Shown here: one piece after another, positions 26,159 to 36,770 of the stretch | Position numbering within the stretch: the stretch's first letter is position 1 | Layout: every line of letters starts with the position of its first letter | Assembly (NCBI GenBank): GCA_028023455.1 | Contig: JAQFVV010006220.1 | Span: 7,483,852-7,547,851, forward strand | Reading direction: 5' to 3' | Length of the DNA: 64,000 nt | From: Epiperipatus broadwayi | Lineage: Eukaryota > Onychophora > Udeonychophora > Euonychophora > Peripatidae | The notes under the pieces: generated by a model | Databases searched by the model: none | What the model was told of the DNA's origin: nothing | Seen by the model: the letters and a program-made list of their open reading frames with translations, nothing else | Translations under genes and position numbers: made by a program

Positions 26159-26989
26159 AAAGGCAACAATCAGAAATTTCATATACTTATCTATGAGGTT
26201 CCTCCTGATTTCTCCAGAACTAGAACACCATCATCACAAACCTTCAGGAAAATACTATGTATTATTTTTTTATTTAAATTGTTGGTGATTTGATGAAGTT
26301 ACATTCATATTTTTCAAGGCTAAGATTATAATGAAGAACTGTTTTTTTAATCCTCCAGTACAACATTAATGAAAGAATGTGATGCCTCCTTCTTTTAATC
26401 TTTTTTTTTTTTTTTACAAATTCTTTTACATTTTTAAAAATTAAAATACACAATAAAATGCAATTTTTTTATATTTTTTAACAGATTTGTATATTTTTTT
26501 TTTGTTATCTACAAATCTAATCAAATTAACTTTTAATATATATATATTCCAAAATCTTTAAAACAATCTTATATGGATTAAATTTCTCTATTAAAATTTA
26601 CTTTAATAAATATTATGTTATATTTATCTTTATTTATTGTCTCCAAGTAAGATTATTTTATATGTCTCACTCATACACACATACATGCACATGCAAAAAA
26701 ATTACTACTAAATTTAAAAGAATTTTAAATATTTTTTATAATTCAACCCATGCTTACTATATGCTGAGTAACCACCATAAATATTAAACACAGATTATGA
26801 TTTTTTATTTTATAAAAATAAAAATTAAAATTAAAAGCTATAATTTGTTAAATAACCTTTTGTTTCAAAAGCCATAAGTAATTAAAATTTGGAAAACAAG
26901 ATGAAAAGATCATAAATATTTTTGCAGAGAGTGAAATCAACCTAGTAAAAGAATATTAATAATGTATGTAAAAAGCCAACAGCTTTATT
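26159..26989. other. No gene seen
   Basis: Very AT-rich sequence with poly-T runs near 26400 and 26497. No feature identified. Confidence 0.5.
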
Positions 26990-27180
26990 ATTTTTCAGTC
27001 TACAGAAGTAGTGATGAGCATGAAAAAATATTAATATATTTCCATAGTAATGCTGACAAATCATGTTTATGCTTATGACTTTTATAAAATAACTAACTAA
27101 GGGCTAGAATATATTCATTGATCAATCACTTTCCAGTCATATAATGATACAAGAATTGGATAACAACCTAATATGTTGAT
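26990..27180 (+). repeat. Diverged duplicate block, copy 2
   Basis: Partner of 25370-25560. It shares TTTTCAGTCTACAGAA, the AATATATTTCC segment, CATGTTTATGCTT and the closing GAATTGGATAAC. Divergence is substantial, so the duplication is old. Confidence 0.6.
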
Positions 27181-27710
27181 GATTTGTTAACTCAGTTCTT
27201 TTCTCATTTTAATCTCATTCCACATACATATATTCATTTTACATTTATGTTTGATTAGTTTAGTATGGGCAATCATTATGCTTTATTATAGCTAGAATTC
27301 AAGAGCAATAACAGGAAATAGTTATTAAAAAATGCAAGAAAACTAGTATCAAGTCTTATTAGCATCAGGTTTGAATAAAAAACTATGTTTAGCAAACTAT
27401 ACTTTTACCAACCATTTGAAATTATATAAAGCTTCTGAAAGTATAACTAATACTCTAAAATGAAATTTGTGATAGAATAATAAAATATTGTAGATTGCTT
27501 GGTTTAATTACTATCAACTGCTTAAAAGATAGTTACCATATATTATATAATCCTGAAAGTTTCATTTTACAGTAAATTTTCTGTTACATATTTTTAATTA
27601 TCATCAAATATCATTTATTTATATTTGATAATTTTTCCTTTATAACCTACCAATGCATCATGTCAGTGTGTGACCAGCTCATAGCTAAGTTGGTTTTTAA
27701 TTTAGCCATG

Positions 27711-27790
27711 TTCATGTAATAGTATATATATATGTTGCACTGAGAACTTATTCATGTAATAGTATATATATATGTTGCACTGAGAACTTA
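27711..27790. repeat. Exact 40-bp tandem duplication
   Basis: Two identical adjacent 40-bp units begin TTCATGTAATAG, contain an ATATATATAT core and end TGAGAACTTA. Perfect identity implies a very recent slippage or duplication event, or an assembly artefact. Confidence 0.98.
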
Positions 27791-29699
27791 TTCTACTGAT
27801 GGTGATAGTATCTAAACTGATGATTCATGTATAAACATATAACCAAATTACTTTAAAGTTAACTGAAATTTAAATTTAAATTAATTAAATTTAAATAAAA
27901 TAGATATTGATGATGATGATCAAACCTTATTTCTTTTATATAACTACTTATATAAGATATCCTGGTTATATTTCTTGATCATCAAATATCAAATCATCTA
28001 TCAATTGAGCTCATTTAACAATTACTCATATTTATTTGAATATGCAGGGTTTATTTAATCTGGGATGCCATTTTCATGTAATAAAGATCATATATGAATA
28101 AACTACCCTTTGGTATCACAATCACTATTCTTTTGGTAACAACCTTGCATGACTTCAGTCAGAATATGAACTCTCATGATTGAAGAAGAATTGTTATATA
28201 TGCATTGGAGAAAAAATGAGTAATTTTATAACAGCGTTGTTTATTTTATATAATCTTGAATGGTATGTGGAATGCTTTATAAATAAAGTAATGAACCACT
28301 AAACATAAAAAAAATATTAAAGATCAAATATTTAAGTCAAAATTAAATCTACATATGTATTTACATAAAACATATACCAACATATGATACACTTGTAAAA
28401 TTCATCAATAACAAATTTAAACTATATTTATATTCAAATGTACAAAATTAATAAAATATGGAGGCTTTTTATCTATATATATACAAATATAAATAGTTAC
28501 TGCGATTTCTTTGAGAAACTTATAACTCTACATATTAAATTTACGTGTCATATAAAATAAAATCTACCTCTGTTAGTCAATTTAGATTAGATTCTTCTTA
28601 ACCATGTTAGTTTGCTGCTTAATTATGTGGGCTATACAACTGTAGGTAATAAAAATTAATTCTCCTGTAGGAAAAATAAGCTATATTTATTTTCTCCATC
28701 TCTGGACTTCTTATAGGCATTTTTTTATTTTTTTTTTGAGATTGGAAAGCTACATTGTTCAGGCTGCAATTGGCATGCATTAGGTGCCCTTAGCACATTT
28801 TTAAAATTATTTTTGATATATAGAATTTTACTATTCTAACTACATTTGATTTAATACTGAAAAATACTACAATAAGTCTTCTTAGACTATATGTAATGCC
28901 TCCAAAGTAGAAGTGATTATACAATGCTGGGAACATACACTTTGGCTCTCCATAAATGTTACTGGTTTTCCCCTCTTCTTTCTCTTTATATAGCCTTGGC
29001 CCAAAAGGCTTATTTTTTTCCTTGTTGTTTACTTTTTCTATTGATTTACTATTAATCTGTTGGGTCTTTTAAATTTAATCCTGAAATTACCTTATTAAAC
29101 TACAAGTTGTTCAATTTAATTTAGCTTTAGTTAAACTATATAATTATTTTTAATTAGTTATTGCTTTTTTAATCGTATTTAACCTTGATTTAATAAACCC
29201 CTTGAGTCCGAAGCACCCTTGAACAAAAATTTAGATTTTCAACTGAGTTTGTGTGGAATTGGTAAGAAGCACACTTATGGTTCTCATACCATTCGATCTG
29301 CCATCTTTTTCTGATTTAAATGAGGTATTACTTTTTTTCTATGATAAAATTTGGATTTTTTATGAAAGTTTTTGTAAAATAGATTTAATAACCATAAATC
29401 ATGTTTCACGGTCGATTGCATTCATTTTACAGCTTGATATTTACGTTTAAACACAGATGTGTATTTCTAAGCCCTCTTTTTCTAGAAACTCATCTTGACA
29501 AATAAATAAATTTATAAGCAGCAAAGTCAAAAAAGGATTATATCAAAAAGAAAAAAGGATTACTGTTATTTTTATTTGCCATAGTAATCACATTTGATAC
29601 CTTCATAACTGGATTCAAATTTGAAACTGATGCTAACATTTAGCCAGGATTATGTGAGTATTGAATTAGTTTTATTTATTTTTTAATTATTATTATTGT
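27791..29699. other. No gene seen
   Basis: AT-rich sequence. A few CpGs recur at 29170-29460, including TTTCACGGTCGATTG, and a 65-codon plus-strand ORF there has no family resemblance. No RNA gene or transposon is recognised. Confidence 0.45.
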
Positions 29700-30150
29700 T
29701 TTCTATAATCAAATATATATATATGATAAAATACATTTGAATTTATTTCAATTCTTTTTCTGATCTAGTTTCAGAACTCTTTTTTTATATACATAGAATT
29801 TTAGATAAAACACATTTGAATGATGTAAAACTTTTATTTGAATTAGTTTGGTGACCTAGTTTTTATTATTTTTTTATATATATAAAGGTAGAAATAATAT
29901 ATATATGATAGAATACATTTGAATGATATAAAAACGTTTATTTGAATTATTTTTCTGACCTAGTTTATAACTCTTTTATATATATATATACACACATGCA
30001 AAACAATATATATATACAATAGAATTATATATATATATATATATGCAGAAAAGAACATATATATGATAGAATTTGATATATATATATATATGTAAAAAAT
30101 AATATATATATATATACAATAGAATTTTAGACAATACATTTGAATAATAT
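29700..30150. repeat. TA-rich tandem repeat with units of about 100 bp
   Basis: At least three to four diverged units share ACATTTGAAT(GA/TT), then TTTATTTGAATTA, then TG-CCTAGTTT and a TATATATA run followed by (AT)AGAAT. The right end is dominated by (TA)n blocks. Minus-strand ORFs of 62 and 85 codons here are just translations of TA repeats (runs of Y and I). Confidence 0.72.
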
Positions 30151-31882
30151 AAAAACATGCACATCCAGACTCATCATATACCCTCAGCCACCCACTCTCG
30201 TATTTCATCTCCCACACTCATATATAATCAGTGCTCATAATAAATTTGTTTATTTTGATGTTTATTGATTTTTTGCTCATTTTATCTTGGAGAAATTTTT
30301 GTTTGATATTTATTTTTTGAGTACATTTTATTTACTTGAAGAGAATACACATTTTAGGTCACACACCATTTTTCACTAATATAATATAAAGTAATATATA
30401 ATAATATTATAATATACTAAACATTACATTACAATTTACTAAAGTCCTCAACATCTTGTAAATTATTCCTGTTATTTTTTCCCTACTAAAAACCAAACAT
30501 ATTTCTAACAGATACTTGCATGGAAGGACAAACAAACATTTCTAGCATATACTCTGTTATAAAAGAAGAACATTTGGGCCAGCTAGTAAAAATGGAAGTT
30601 ACCAATTGCACTGTTTTTGTAATTTTTGCATAAAAAATTACCTCAGGTAAGACATATTATATCATTTTTTCAGCATTTTGAGATGCATATGATGAAGCTG
30701 TCTATGAAATTGTCATTTTAACATTTAACTTTTAAAATTTAGAATTTTTGAACCAATGTAAAAATAAAGATATTTAAAAGTGTTAAAGATCTTCTTTTTC
30801 TTAATTTTTTTACAGTAATAATTATTTTATCAGCTTTATTACATTATTTCATATTTGCTGGTTTTAAAAATGTATATACTTTTATGTTTTTTGTATTCAA
30901 ACAGAATATATGCTTTAAATTATACTTGTTGTAATTATTTTTTTAAAATTCAAAATGGCCACTCAGGAATCAAAGATATAATTATTGATAATTAAGAAGG
31001 ATTATAAAATATTTATTTTCATATCAGCACATTATTTGCAAGTTTTATAAATTTACAAATATGATTGTTTTATTTATTTTAAATAATATAATCAGATGAG
31101 TATAAGACATCAAATGAGATTTTTTTCTCTACATCTCTTTCATTTTATTCTAGAATATTTGGTTTATCTTTTTATTTAAGCTTGATTGATTGAGGAGGCT
31201 TGTAATATATAACAGTGCTAGAGTTGGTTAAATTTGTATCATTACAATATGTTTAATATAATACTCCCAGTGCTTTAATATATACATATAATGTGTGTAT
31301 ATATATATATGTGAGTACCAGTATATTTCAGGTACATTCCAAACATCCACATTTGTATACCTATGTCAGTATAAGACACAGATTATATTTTAGTACTGCA
31401 TACAACAGGTGATCACTGAAAATTAGGTCCAATGGTAGTTCAAGATTTGTGAATTACATCCCATTGTCACTTCCAGTTGTTGAACTTATGAACTTCTAAG
31501 CAATAATTTAATTAAGTTTTGCTCTGTATCATTTAATGCTGTAGTAGAGTGGTGAGTTCTGTTTCATCACTTTCACTGCTAAAACTTATCAACTTCTGAG
31601 TAATGACTTTTTTAAAAAAATAAACAACAAAAAGATATATAATCTTCATTTATACTTAACTAACCTCTGAGTCATCAGACAATTACTCATTATTAATAGT
31701 TAATTGCTATTTAATGCACCACCTAGTGAGTCTAGGAATACAAGGTTAGTTTCAGGTAATAAAACTTCAGTGTAATATTTTGAAGTTAAACTGAGGGTAA
31801 ACTCATTACCTTTAAGTGTTGTTATCAAAATGAAGAAAACTTTTAGTTTCCTAACAGCAACAAGGGTTTAACTGACATTGTT
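30151..31882. other. No gene seen; weak repeat traces
   Basis: About 30160-30245 contains TCATCTCCCACACTCATATATA followed by CAGTGCTCA, resembling part of family B near 51770. Around 31465-31690, words such as AACTTAT-AACTTCT-AG-AATGA recur three times at roughly 90-100-bp spacing, suggesting an old tandem repeat. No gene is supported. Confidence 0.35.
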
Positions 31883-32430
31883 GTGAAAACAAAGATGGCA
31901 GAGAATGTATCAAATCAAATGCAAAGTAGAGGGGAAAATGTGAGTCAAGAAAACAGCAGTATAAATAAACAACTGATGAAAGAAGAGAATCCAGTTAACA
32001 AAGAAAACATCTCAGGTGATTTGGATTATATGTCACCCAAAATATCGCAAGGGAAAGAGGAAGCAAATGTTGTTGAAGGCTTTGAAAAGTTTAAAATTGA
32101 AAATGTTATCTAAAAAGTGAAACCGATTAATAAAAGTTTAAAATTGAAAACGTTATCTAAAAAAAGAATCAGATTAATAAGAACAAATCTATAAAATCTA
32201 AATTTGAAACTAATGAGAGAAGTAAGTCAGACAAATTATTTAATGTTAATAACCAAGAATTTAAGTATGAAGAGGCATTACAATAAAAAATGAAAATCTA
32301 CACAAATGCAGTAATACTGGAGGGAATAGAAATATGGGGTAAATAACGTTATACAAGAGGCTTATGATAATATATTGAACTTAATGGATGAGGAAGGTGA
32401 AAAATCAACTGTTTTAATGAAATCACTTAA
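31883..32430 (+). pseudogene. Decayed hydrophilic coding remnant, family unknown
   Basis: A 76-codon ORF (31883-32113) encodes a highly polar chain rich in N, E, K, S and Q. An in-frame start M-A-E-N-V-S-N-Q-M-Q follows four codons after the first ATG. After the stop, polar coding-like sequence resumes in other frames, for example A-Y-D-N-I-L-N-L-M-D-E-E-G-E-K near 32362-32405. This suggests a once longer protein broken by indels. A 47-bp tandem duplication (units starting 32088 and 32135) causes one frame change. The composition would suit a disordered protein or a retroelement ORF1, but no domain is visible. Confidence 0.32.
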
Positions 32431-32589
32431 TGAATAACTTTTAATAAGGATTAAGAAATTTAAGGAATAAAAGTGAACAATTCTTTTATCAAGATCATAA
32501 CCACAGACAAATTCATTTGACCCACTGGGTGCTAGACATTCCAGCTAGAAATATTATCTTTGTAATAGTAATAGAGTTTTGTTATAATA

Positions 32590-33026
32590 TTTGTGGGCAC
32601 AGGTCTGCACTCTTCATTTTTTGACAGGGGTTGATGATGATGGTTATTGGGGGTCTAGTTTATGGGTGTGGGCTCTTGAGGATTATTGCCGCTACCTGGA
32701 AAACCTGCTGGGAGGGTACAGAGTCAAAGTTTTTAGTGCCTTTTTCACTCTGATTGGCTGCTGCACCCCCTTGATGGATTGTTTTTGGGCAGTGCAGATC
32801 TGTGCTCATCCATGTATAGATACACATGAAGCAAAATTATACAACCCTTTTATGGATATATTTGTTATCGAGCATATGTACTTTGTAAACCTGGTCAATA
32901 ATTGTTTTACCTTGTAACATTGAACACTTTGTAATTCTCCATGCATAAGTATACCCGATATTTTTTTGTAATCTTTTAATTAATAAAGGTTAGTTTTTTT
33001 TTTTTTTTTTTTTTGGGGGGGGGGGG
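32590..33026. other. GC-richer orphan block ending in AATAAA and a T21-G12 run
   Basis: From about 32590 to 32930 the sequence is clearly less AT-rich than its surroundings, carries one of the longest ORFs in the window (108 codons, plus, 32591-32917) and an inverted CCAAT box (GATTGGCTGCTGC) near 32752. AATAAA lies at 32982-32987, followed by T21 (32994-33014) and G12 (33015-33026). The ORF is rich in C, W, F and L and starts without a clear acceptor, so I doubt it is a protein. A retroelement LTR or 3' end is a reasonable alternative. No matching second copy is visible in this window. Confidence 0.3.
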
Positions 33027-33389
33027 AGTGAAACAAGCATAGAAATTCATTTATACTATCATCATTAGGAAATCTGCAAGTTTGGTATTTTTTCTTTTTT
33101 CTTCTGTTGCAATGCTATTAAAAAATATTATATTTAAATGGTAAATGTAATCTTAAATTTATAATTAGTGAAAAGGTTATATAAATGCAGGCTTATTTTA
33201 ATAACTTGATCAATACTTGAAAGTAATCTGATACTAAACTTATCAAAAATTAAATTCATCAAATAAAATGAAAATAATATATAATCATTTAAAAAGTACA
33301 AAAAGCAGTTCTCTGTTGATTCTAAATGATGACATCCATATATATTTACATATCTACCAAAACTGTTTCAGGATGAAATACGTATATTG
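33027..33389. other. No gene seen
   Basis: AT-rich sequence without recognisable features. Confidence 0.5.
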
Positions 33390-33503
33390 GAAATCATTTA
33401 TCTTTTTCACATATATGTGGTCATGTATATCAGTGTATAAAATAGAGTGGATAGCTGAAGGGAGCTTGAAAGTTTGAGTTCAAATCCCTTATATAATTAA
33501 ATG
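33390..33503 (-). mobile_element. Family B inverted-repeat element, terminal fragment
   Basis: The reverse complement begins TAATTATATAAGGGATTTGA and continues through TTTCAAGCTCCCTTCAGC to TATCCACTCTATTTTA. This matches the terminal repeats of the better-preserved copy at 47455-47945. The internal part (CACATATATGTGGTCATGTA) matches the same element. The other end is not preserved. Confidence 0.55.
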
Positions 33504-33779
33504 AAACCAAAAAACTTTTTTGTAATTAAAAATACTATTATTTAATTAATAATAATAAAAAAAGATTTTAAATAAAGGGTTGCTACTTTTTTTTAAAAAA
33601 AAAAAAAAGTTAAAAAATAAAATTTTTAGGAGGTAAGTGCTTTGATTTAATTAGTTATATATGAAACTATTTTGAGACTATATTTCTGTCAGATTTATTG
33701 CATGAAAGTAGACTATGGCTTTTCTATTATAATAATATAAAGAAACAGAAAGAGTTTTATTTGAAAATATAATGTCAAG
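33504..33779. other. No gene seen
   Basis: AT-rich, with long poly-T and poly-A runs near 33590-33610. Confidence 0.5.
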
Positions 33780-34150
33780 ATCATAAGATCAAATGATATT
33801 TTCTTTAGCTATATTAAAGCCTACTATTTGAAGGAAACATCTTTATTGGACAGGATATGTGAAGTAAATAAATACTAACACATTTCCTAAAAGAGTTTTG
33901 ATTTTGTGACATGGGTGGATATGATTACATTATAAAGACATCTCAAAGATACTCTAAAGAAGTACAATATTGATTGCTATTATTGAGAAAACATTGCTGA
34001 TAATAGAAAAACAAAAGAGATTTACAATTTAAAAATGCTGTTGGAGACATTCAGATAAAAAATATTTGCACACAAGAAGTTGCAAGATAGTATTTCAAAT
34101 AAACAGACAAAGGAACTAGCATATGATGTATGCAGATATATTGGGTTTCA
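33780..34150 (+). pseudogene. LINE reverse-transcriptase C-terminal remnant (second LINE family)
   Basis: Across broken frames the translation follows the C-terminal tail typical of many animal LINEs: L-L-D-R/W-T-G-Y-V (usual W-x-G-H-V-x-R-M) near 33843-33860, F-P-K-R-V near 33885, then L-K-D-T-L-K-K-Y-N-I-D near 33945-33975 and a W-E-K-T-L-like segment. The same arrangement occurs at 52720-53095. It ends near 34247 in a TGATGATGATAATGATAAT stretch that may be the element tail. It carries stops and frameshifts. Confidence 0.52.
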
Positions 34151-34770
34151 CAGATTGGTTTATATAGATATTCCAAACGAACTATTCATTCTTTATCTCT
34201 TTTTTTTTTCTGGTGTTTGAATGGTCAGACTTATTTATAAATGATTGATGATGATAATGATAATAAAAATTTACTGTTAAAAATATTATTTTAAAAACAT
34301 AACTTGTCTAAATTTTTATTCTTTTCTTTCGCATACATAAATTATATATATTCTAATAAATTAAAACTTAATTTGTTAATATATGCTTTAAAAAATATTG
34401 AAGTAATATTTTACTGAATACAATCCAATTAGAAATTTTCTTGTTATATAAAAAATGGACAGATAAGAATTACTATATTTATTCTGATTTGCTAATGAAG
34501 TGTGGGCATAGATTTAGAATGTAACTTATGGATATAAAATTATGACTTGTCAGAACAGACTTTTAATTATTTGAATTACATTTAAAATCTTCATATATAA
34601 TATGATTTAGTTTTATAACATATAATTATAATTATTTTGGATGACTTATCTATACATATATATATTTAATTAGACAGTTCCCCTGCATAGTTCAGAGTAA
34701 TGAAATTATGAATCAAATGTTCACTAAAAATTTTGTCATATCCAGGGCATGACCATGTCAAATGTAAATA
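34151..34770. other. No gene seen
   Basis: AT-rich sequence after the LINE remnant. Nothing identified. Confidence 0.5.
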
Positions 34771-34935
34771 AACTACTATTACTATTATTACTACAACAAC
34801 TATTACTACTACTACTGCTGCTGTTGCTGCTTCTATTACTACTACTGTTACTACTACTACTGCTGCTACTGTGACAGTAACTCTCATAATTCTACTTTTA
34901 CTCCTATTTCTCCCTCTACTACTTCTAGTAGTAAT
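34771..34935. repeat. Compound (TAC/TGC)n trinucleotide microsatellite
   Basis: Imperfect TAC/TAT/TGC triplets dominate the stretch, which continues on the far side of an insertion as TAGTAATACTACTACTAC (35031-35050). The 92-codon minus-strand ORF here (34666-34944) is only the translation of this repeat (runs of V and A) and is not a gene. Confidence 0.9.
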
Positions 34936-34936
34936 A

Positions 34937-35026
34937 AACATCACATGACCACCTCCTCTTATGCTTGTGTATAACTGTTGTTAAAACAGGCAAAACTCAC
35001 TATATAGTGAGTTTTGCCTGTTTTAA
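34937..35026. mobile_element. Family A terminal piece inserted in the microsatellite
   Basis: About 90 bp match the family A end (CATCACATGACCACC…TTATGCTTGTGTATAACTG, then GTTAAAACAGGCAAAACTCA). The 12-bp sequence CTAGTAGTAATA occurs on both sides (34925-34936 and 35027-35038), as expected for a target-site duplication. Because the host sequence is itself a triplet repeat, chance cannot be excluded. The insert is far shorter than other family A copies and its inner half is palindromic. Confidence 0.65.
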
Positions 35027-35027
35027 C
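34980..35027. repeat. Perfect 48-bp palindrome
   Basis: The 24-bp half beginning GTTAAAACAGGCAAAACTCA is followed immediately by its exact reverse complement, with no spacer, centred between 35003 and 35004. The half-site equals the family A terminal-repeat tip found at about 40662 and, inverted, at about 41165. Perfect symmetry suggests two element ends joined head to head, or a very recent inverted duplication. Confidence 0.98.
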
Positions 35028-35204
35028 TAGTAGTAATACTACTACTACTAATAATAATTGATTAATCTAAGATTAAAGATTTAAACTCAAGATTTATTTT
35101 TCTGATGTTGTCAAATTTAATTTTAGACATATTTTAAAAGATATAAAAATATTTTGTAAAGAAACAATTTAATTGCACAAATACAAATAATAATAAAGTC
35201 AAAA

Positions 35205-35490
35205 AGTTTTTTATATTAAATGCTTTTATTGACTATGCACTAAAAAAATAAAATAATTGTTTCTTCAGCTACAATTAGAATTTTTAGATTTAACTTGAAA
35301 TAAAAGCATGGGGGGTCCAGAAATGAATTAAGCCAATCCCTTATTATAAAAAAATAGGGATTGTCTTAATTAATTTCTGGACCCTATGCTTTTCTTTCAA
35401 ATTAAATCTAAAAACTCCAATTGTGGTTAAAGAAACAATTATTTTATTTCTTTTTAGTGAACAGTCAATGAAAGCATTTACTAAAAAAAT
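35205..35490. mobile_element. Hairpin (foldback) MITE-like element
   Basis: Two arms of about 135-140 bp are reverse complements at high identity around a centre near 35347. Left-arm words TGCTTTTATTGACTATGCACT, AAGCATGGGGGGTCCAGAAA and CCAATCCC reappear inverted at the right (GGGATTG, TTTCTGGACCCTATGCTTT, AGTGAACAGTCAATGAAAGCA). There is no coding capacity. It would fold into a long stem and may yield hairpin RNA if transcribed. Confidence 0.88.
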
Positions 35491-36480
35491 ATTTCTATTA
35501 TGTTTAAGTTTTTAGTATTGGCACAGTAAGTGAAAATATAAAACTATACCACACTTTAAATTGACTGAAACACTTATAGTTGATATATATATATAACACT
35601 AAATATTTCTGTTATAAGTTAAAATGTATATCCCTTAAATATATCACATTTAGTATGTGTGCATTATATATATATATATATATATTGTAAATAAACTTCA
35701 ATTAATCTTAATCTATTTCACCTTTTGACTAATTCACTACCTGGTGAATTTTTTCATAAGTATTGTACATTAAAATGCATGTAAAACAGTATATTTTATT
35801 ATAATAAATTTTTTGGCCAAAAATATAAATTATTAATTACTTATTTTGACTTGAAATATTTTTTTTCAATAATATAATGTTATATTAGCAGCTAACATAA
35901 ATATGGCCTGAAGCAAATTAGAAGACTAGCTTTGACATAAACAATCTACTTAATATTTATGAGTAAGAAAATATCGCAATTTTGGAATAAATATTCAAAA
36001 AATTTAAACTATTAAAGCATAATTCATTAGATATAAGAGAAATATATAAATATTCATTTGGATGTTTAAAAATGTTAAGAAAAACAAATATTTCATTGAT
36101 TTGTAAACTGAAAATAAGCTTTCTAGAAATGAGATGTGTAAACTCTTTGTTTTGAATGTAATCTCATTTTTTTAATATTTATAGGCACAAAATGTGAACA
36201 TTTAAAATTTATTTCAGTAGTTAACAAAAATATCTATCAAATGAAGTCAAATTTATTATTTTTTGATAAGTATAATCATTTTATCATATATTTTATGTTA
36301 ATGTATAAGACAAAAAAAACATCAGAAAATCAGAAAAATAGTGAAATTCAGCAGGGTATACATATAATTTTACTTAAAATCAATATCTCACATATAGTAT
36401 ATATAATTCATTTGATATTTCTGCAGTAAGTTAACATGTATATAACCTTAATGTTATATGAATTTCTATTTTATACACTT
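35491..36480. other. No gene seen; TA runs
   Basis: AT-rich with (TA)n runs near 35585 and 35668. A stretch at about 35575-35690 (TAACACTAAATATTTCTG … ATCACATTTAGTATGTGTG) resembles one end of the element at 36481-36770. Nothing coding is supported. Confidence 0.4.
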
Positions 36481-36770
36481 GATATATATTATATTTAGTA
36501 TGTGTATATAATTATATATGTATAATAAATCAGTAACTATGTTTTTTATTTAAATTGATGATATATTCATATTTTAAAACAGTTTTTTTTTTTTTACAAA
36601 AATTCTAAAGAAAAAAATTGTGATTTTTTTTAACCTTTTCTTGATTGTTTTAAATAATGCAAGTTAAAAAAACAATTGTTTTAAAATAAAAATAGAAATT
36701 CTTGAATAGAAAACTTAATAATTTATTATACATATATAATTATGTACATATACTAAATGTGATATATAGA
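36481..36770. mobile_element. Short element with about 48-bp terminal inverted repeats
   Basis: The left end (ATATTTAGTATGTGTATATA then ATTATATATGTATAATAAAT, 36490-36530) is the near-exact inverse of the right end (ATTTATTATACATATATAAT then TATGTACATATACTAAATGT, 36721-36760). About 190 bp of AT-rich, non-coding sequence lies between. This fits a non-autonomous DNA transposon. A similar end also lies near 35640. Confidence 0.68.

Noticed and set aside
29960-30217. Two overlapping minus-strand ORFs (85 and 62 codons) rich in Y and I
   Set aside because: They translate (TA)n repeats.
32994-33026. T21G12 run as a poly-A tail of a processed pseudogene
   Set aside because: The run after AATAAA is T and G, not A, so it is not a retrocopy tail on this strand.
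34666-34944. 92-codon minus-strand ORF rich in V, A and T
   Set aside because: It is the translation of the imperfect TAC/TGC microsatellite and has no independent coding signal.
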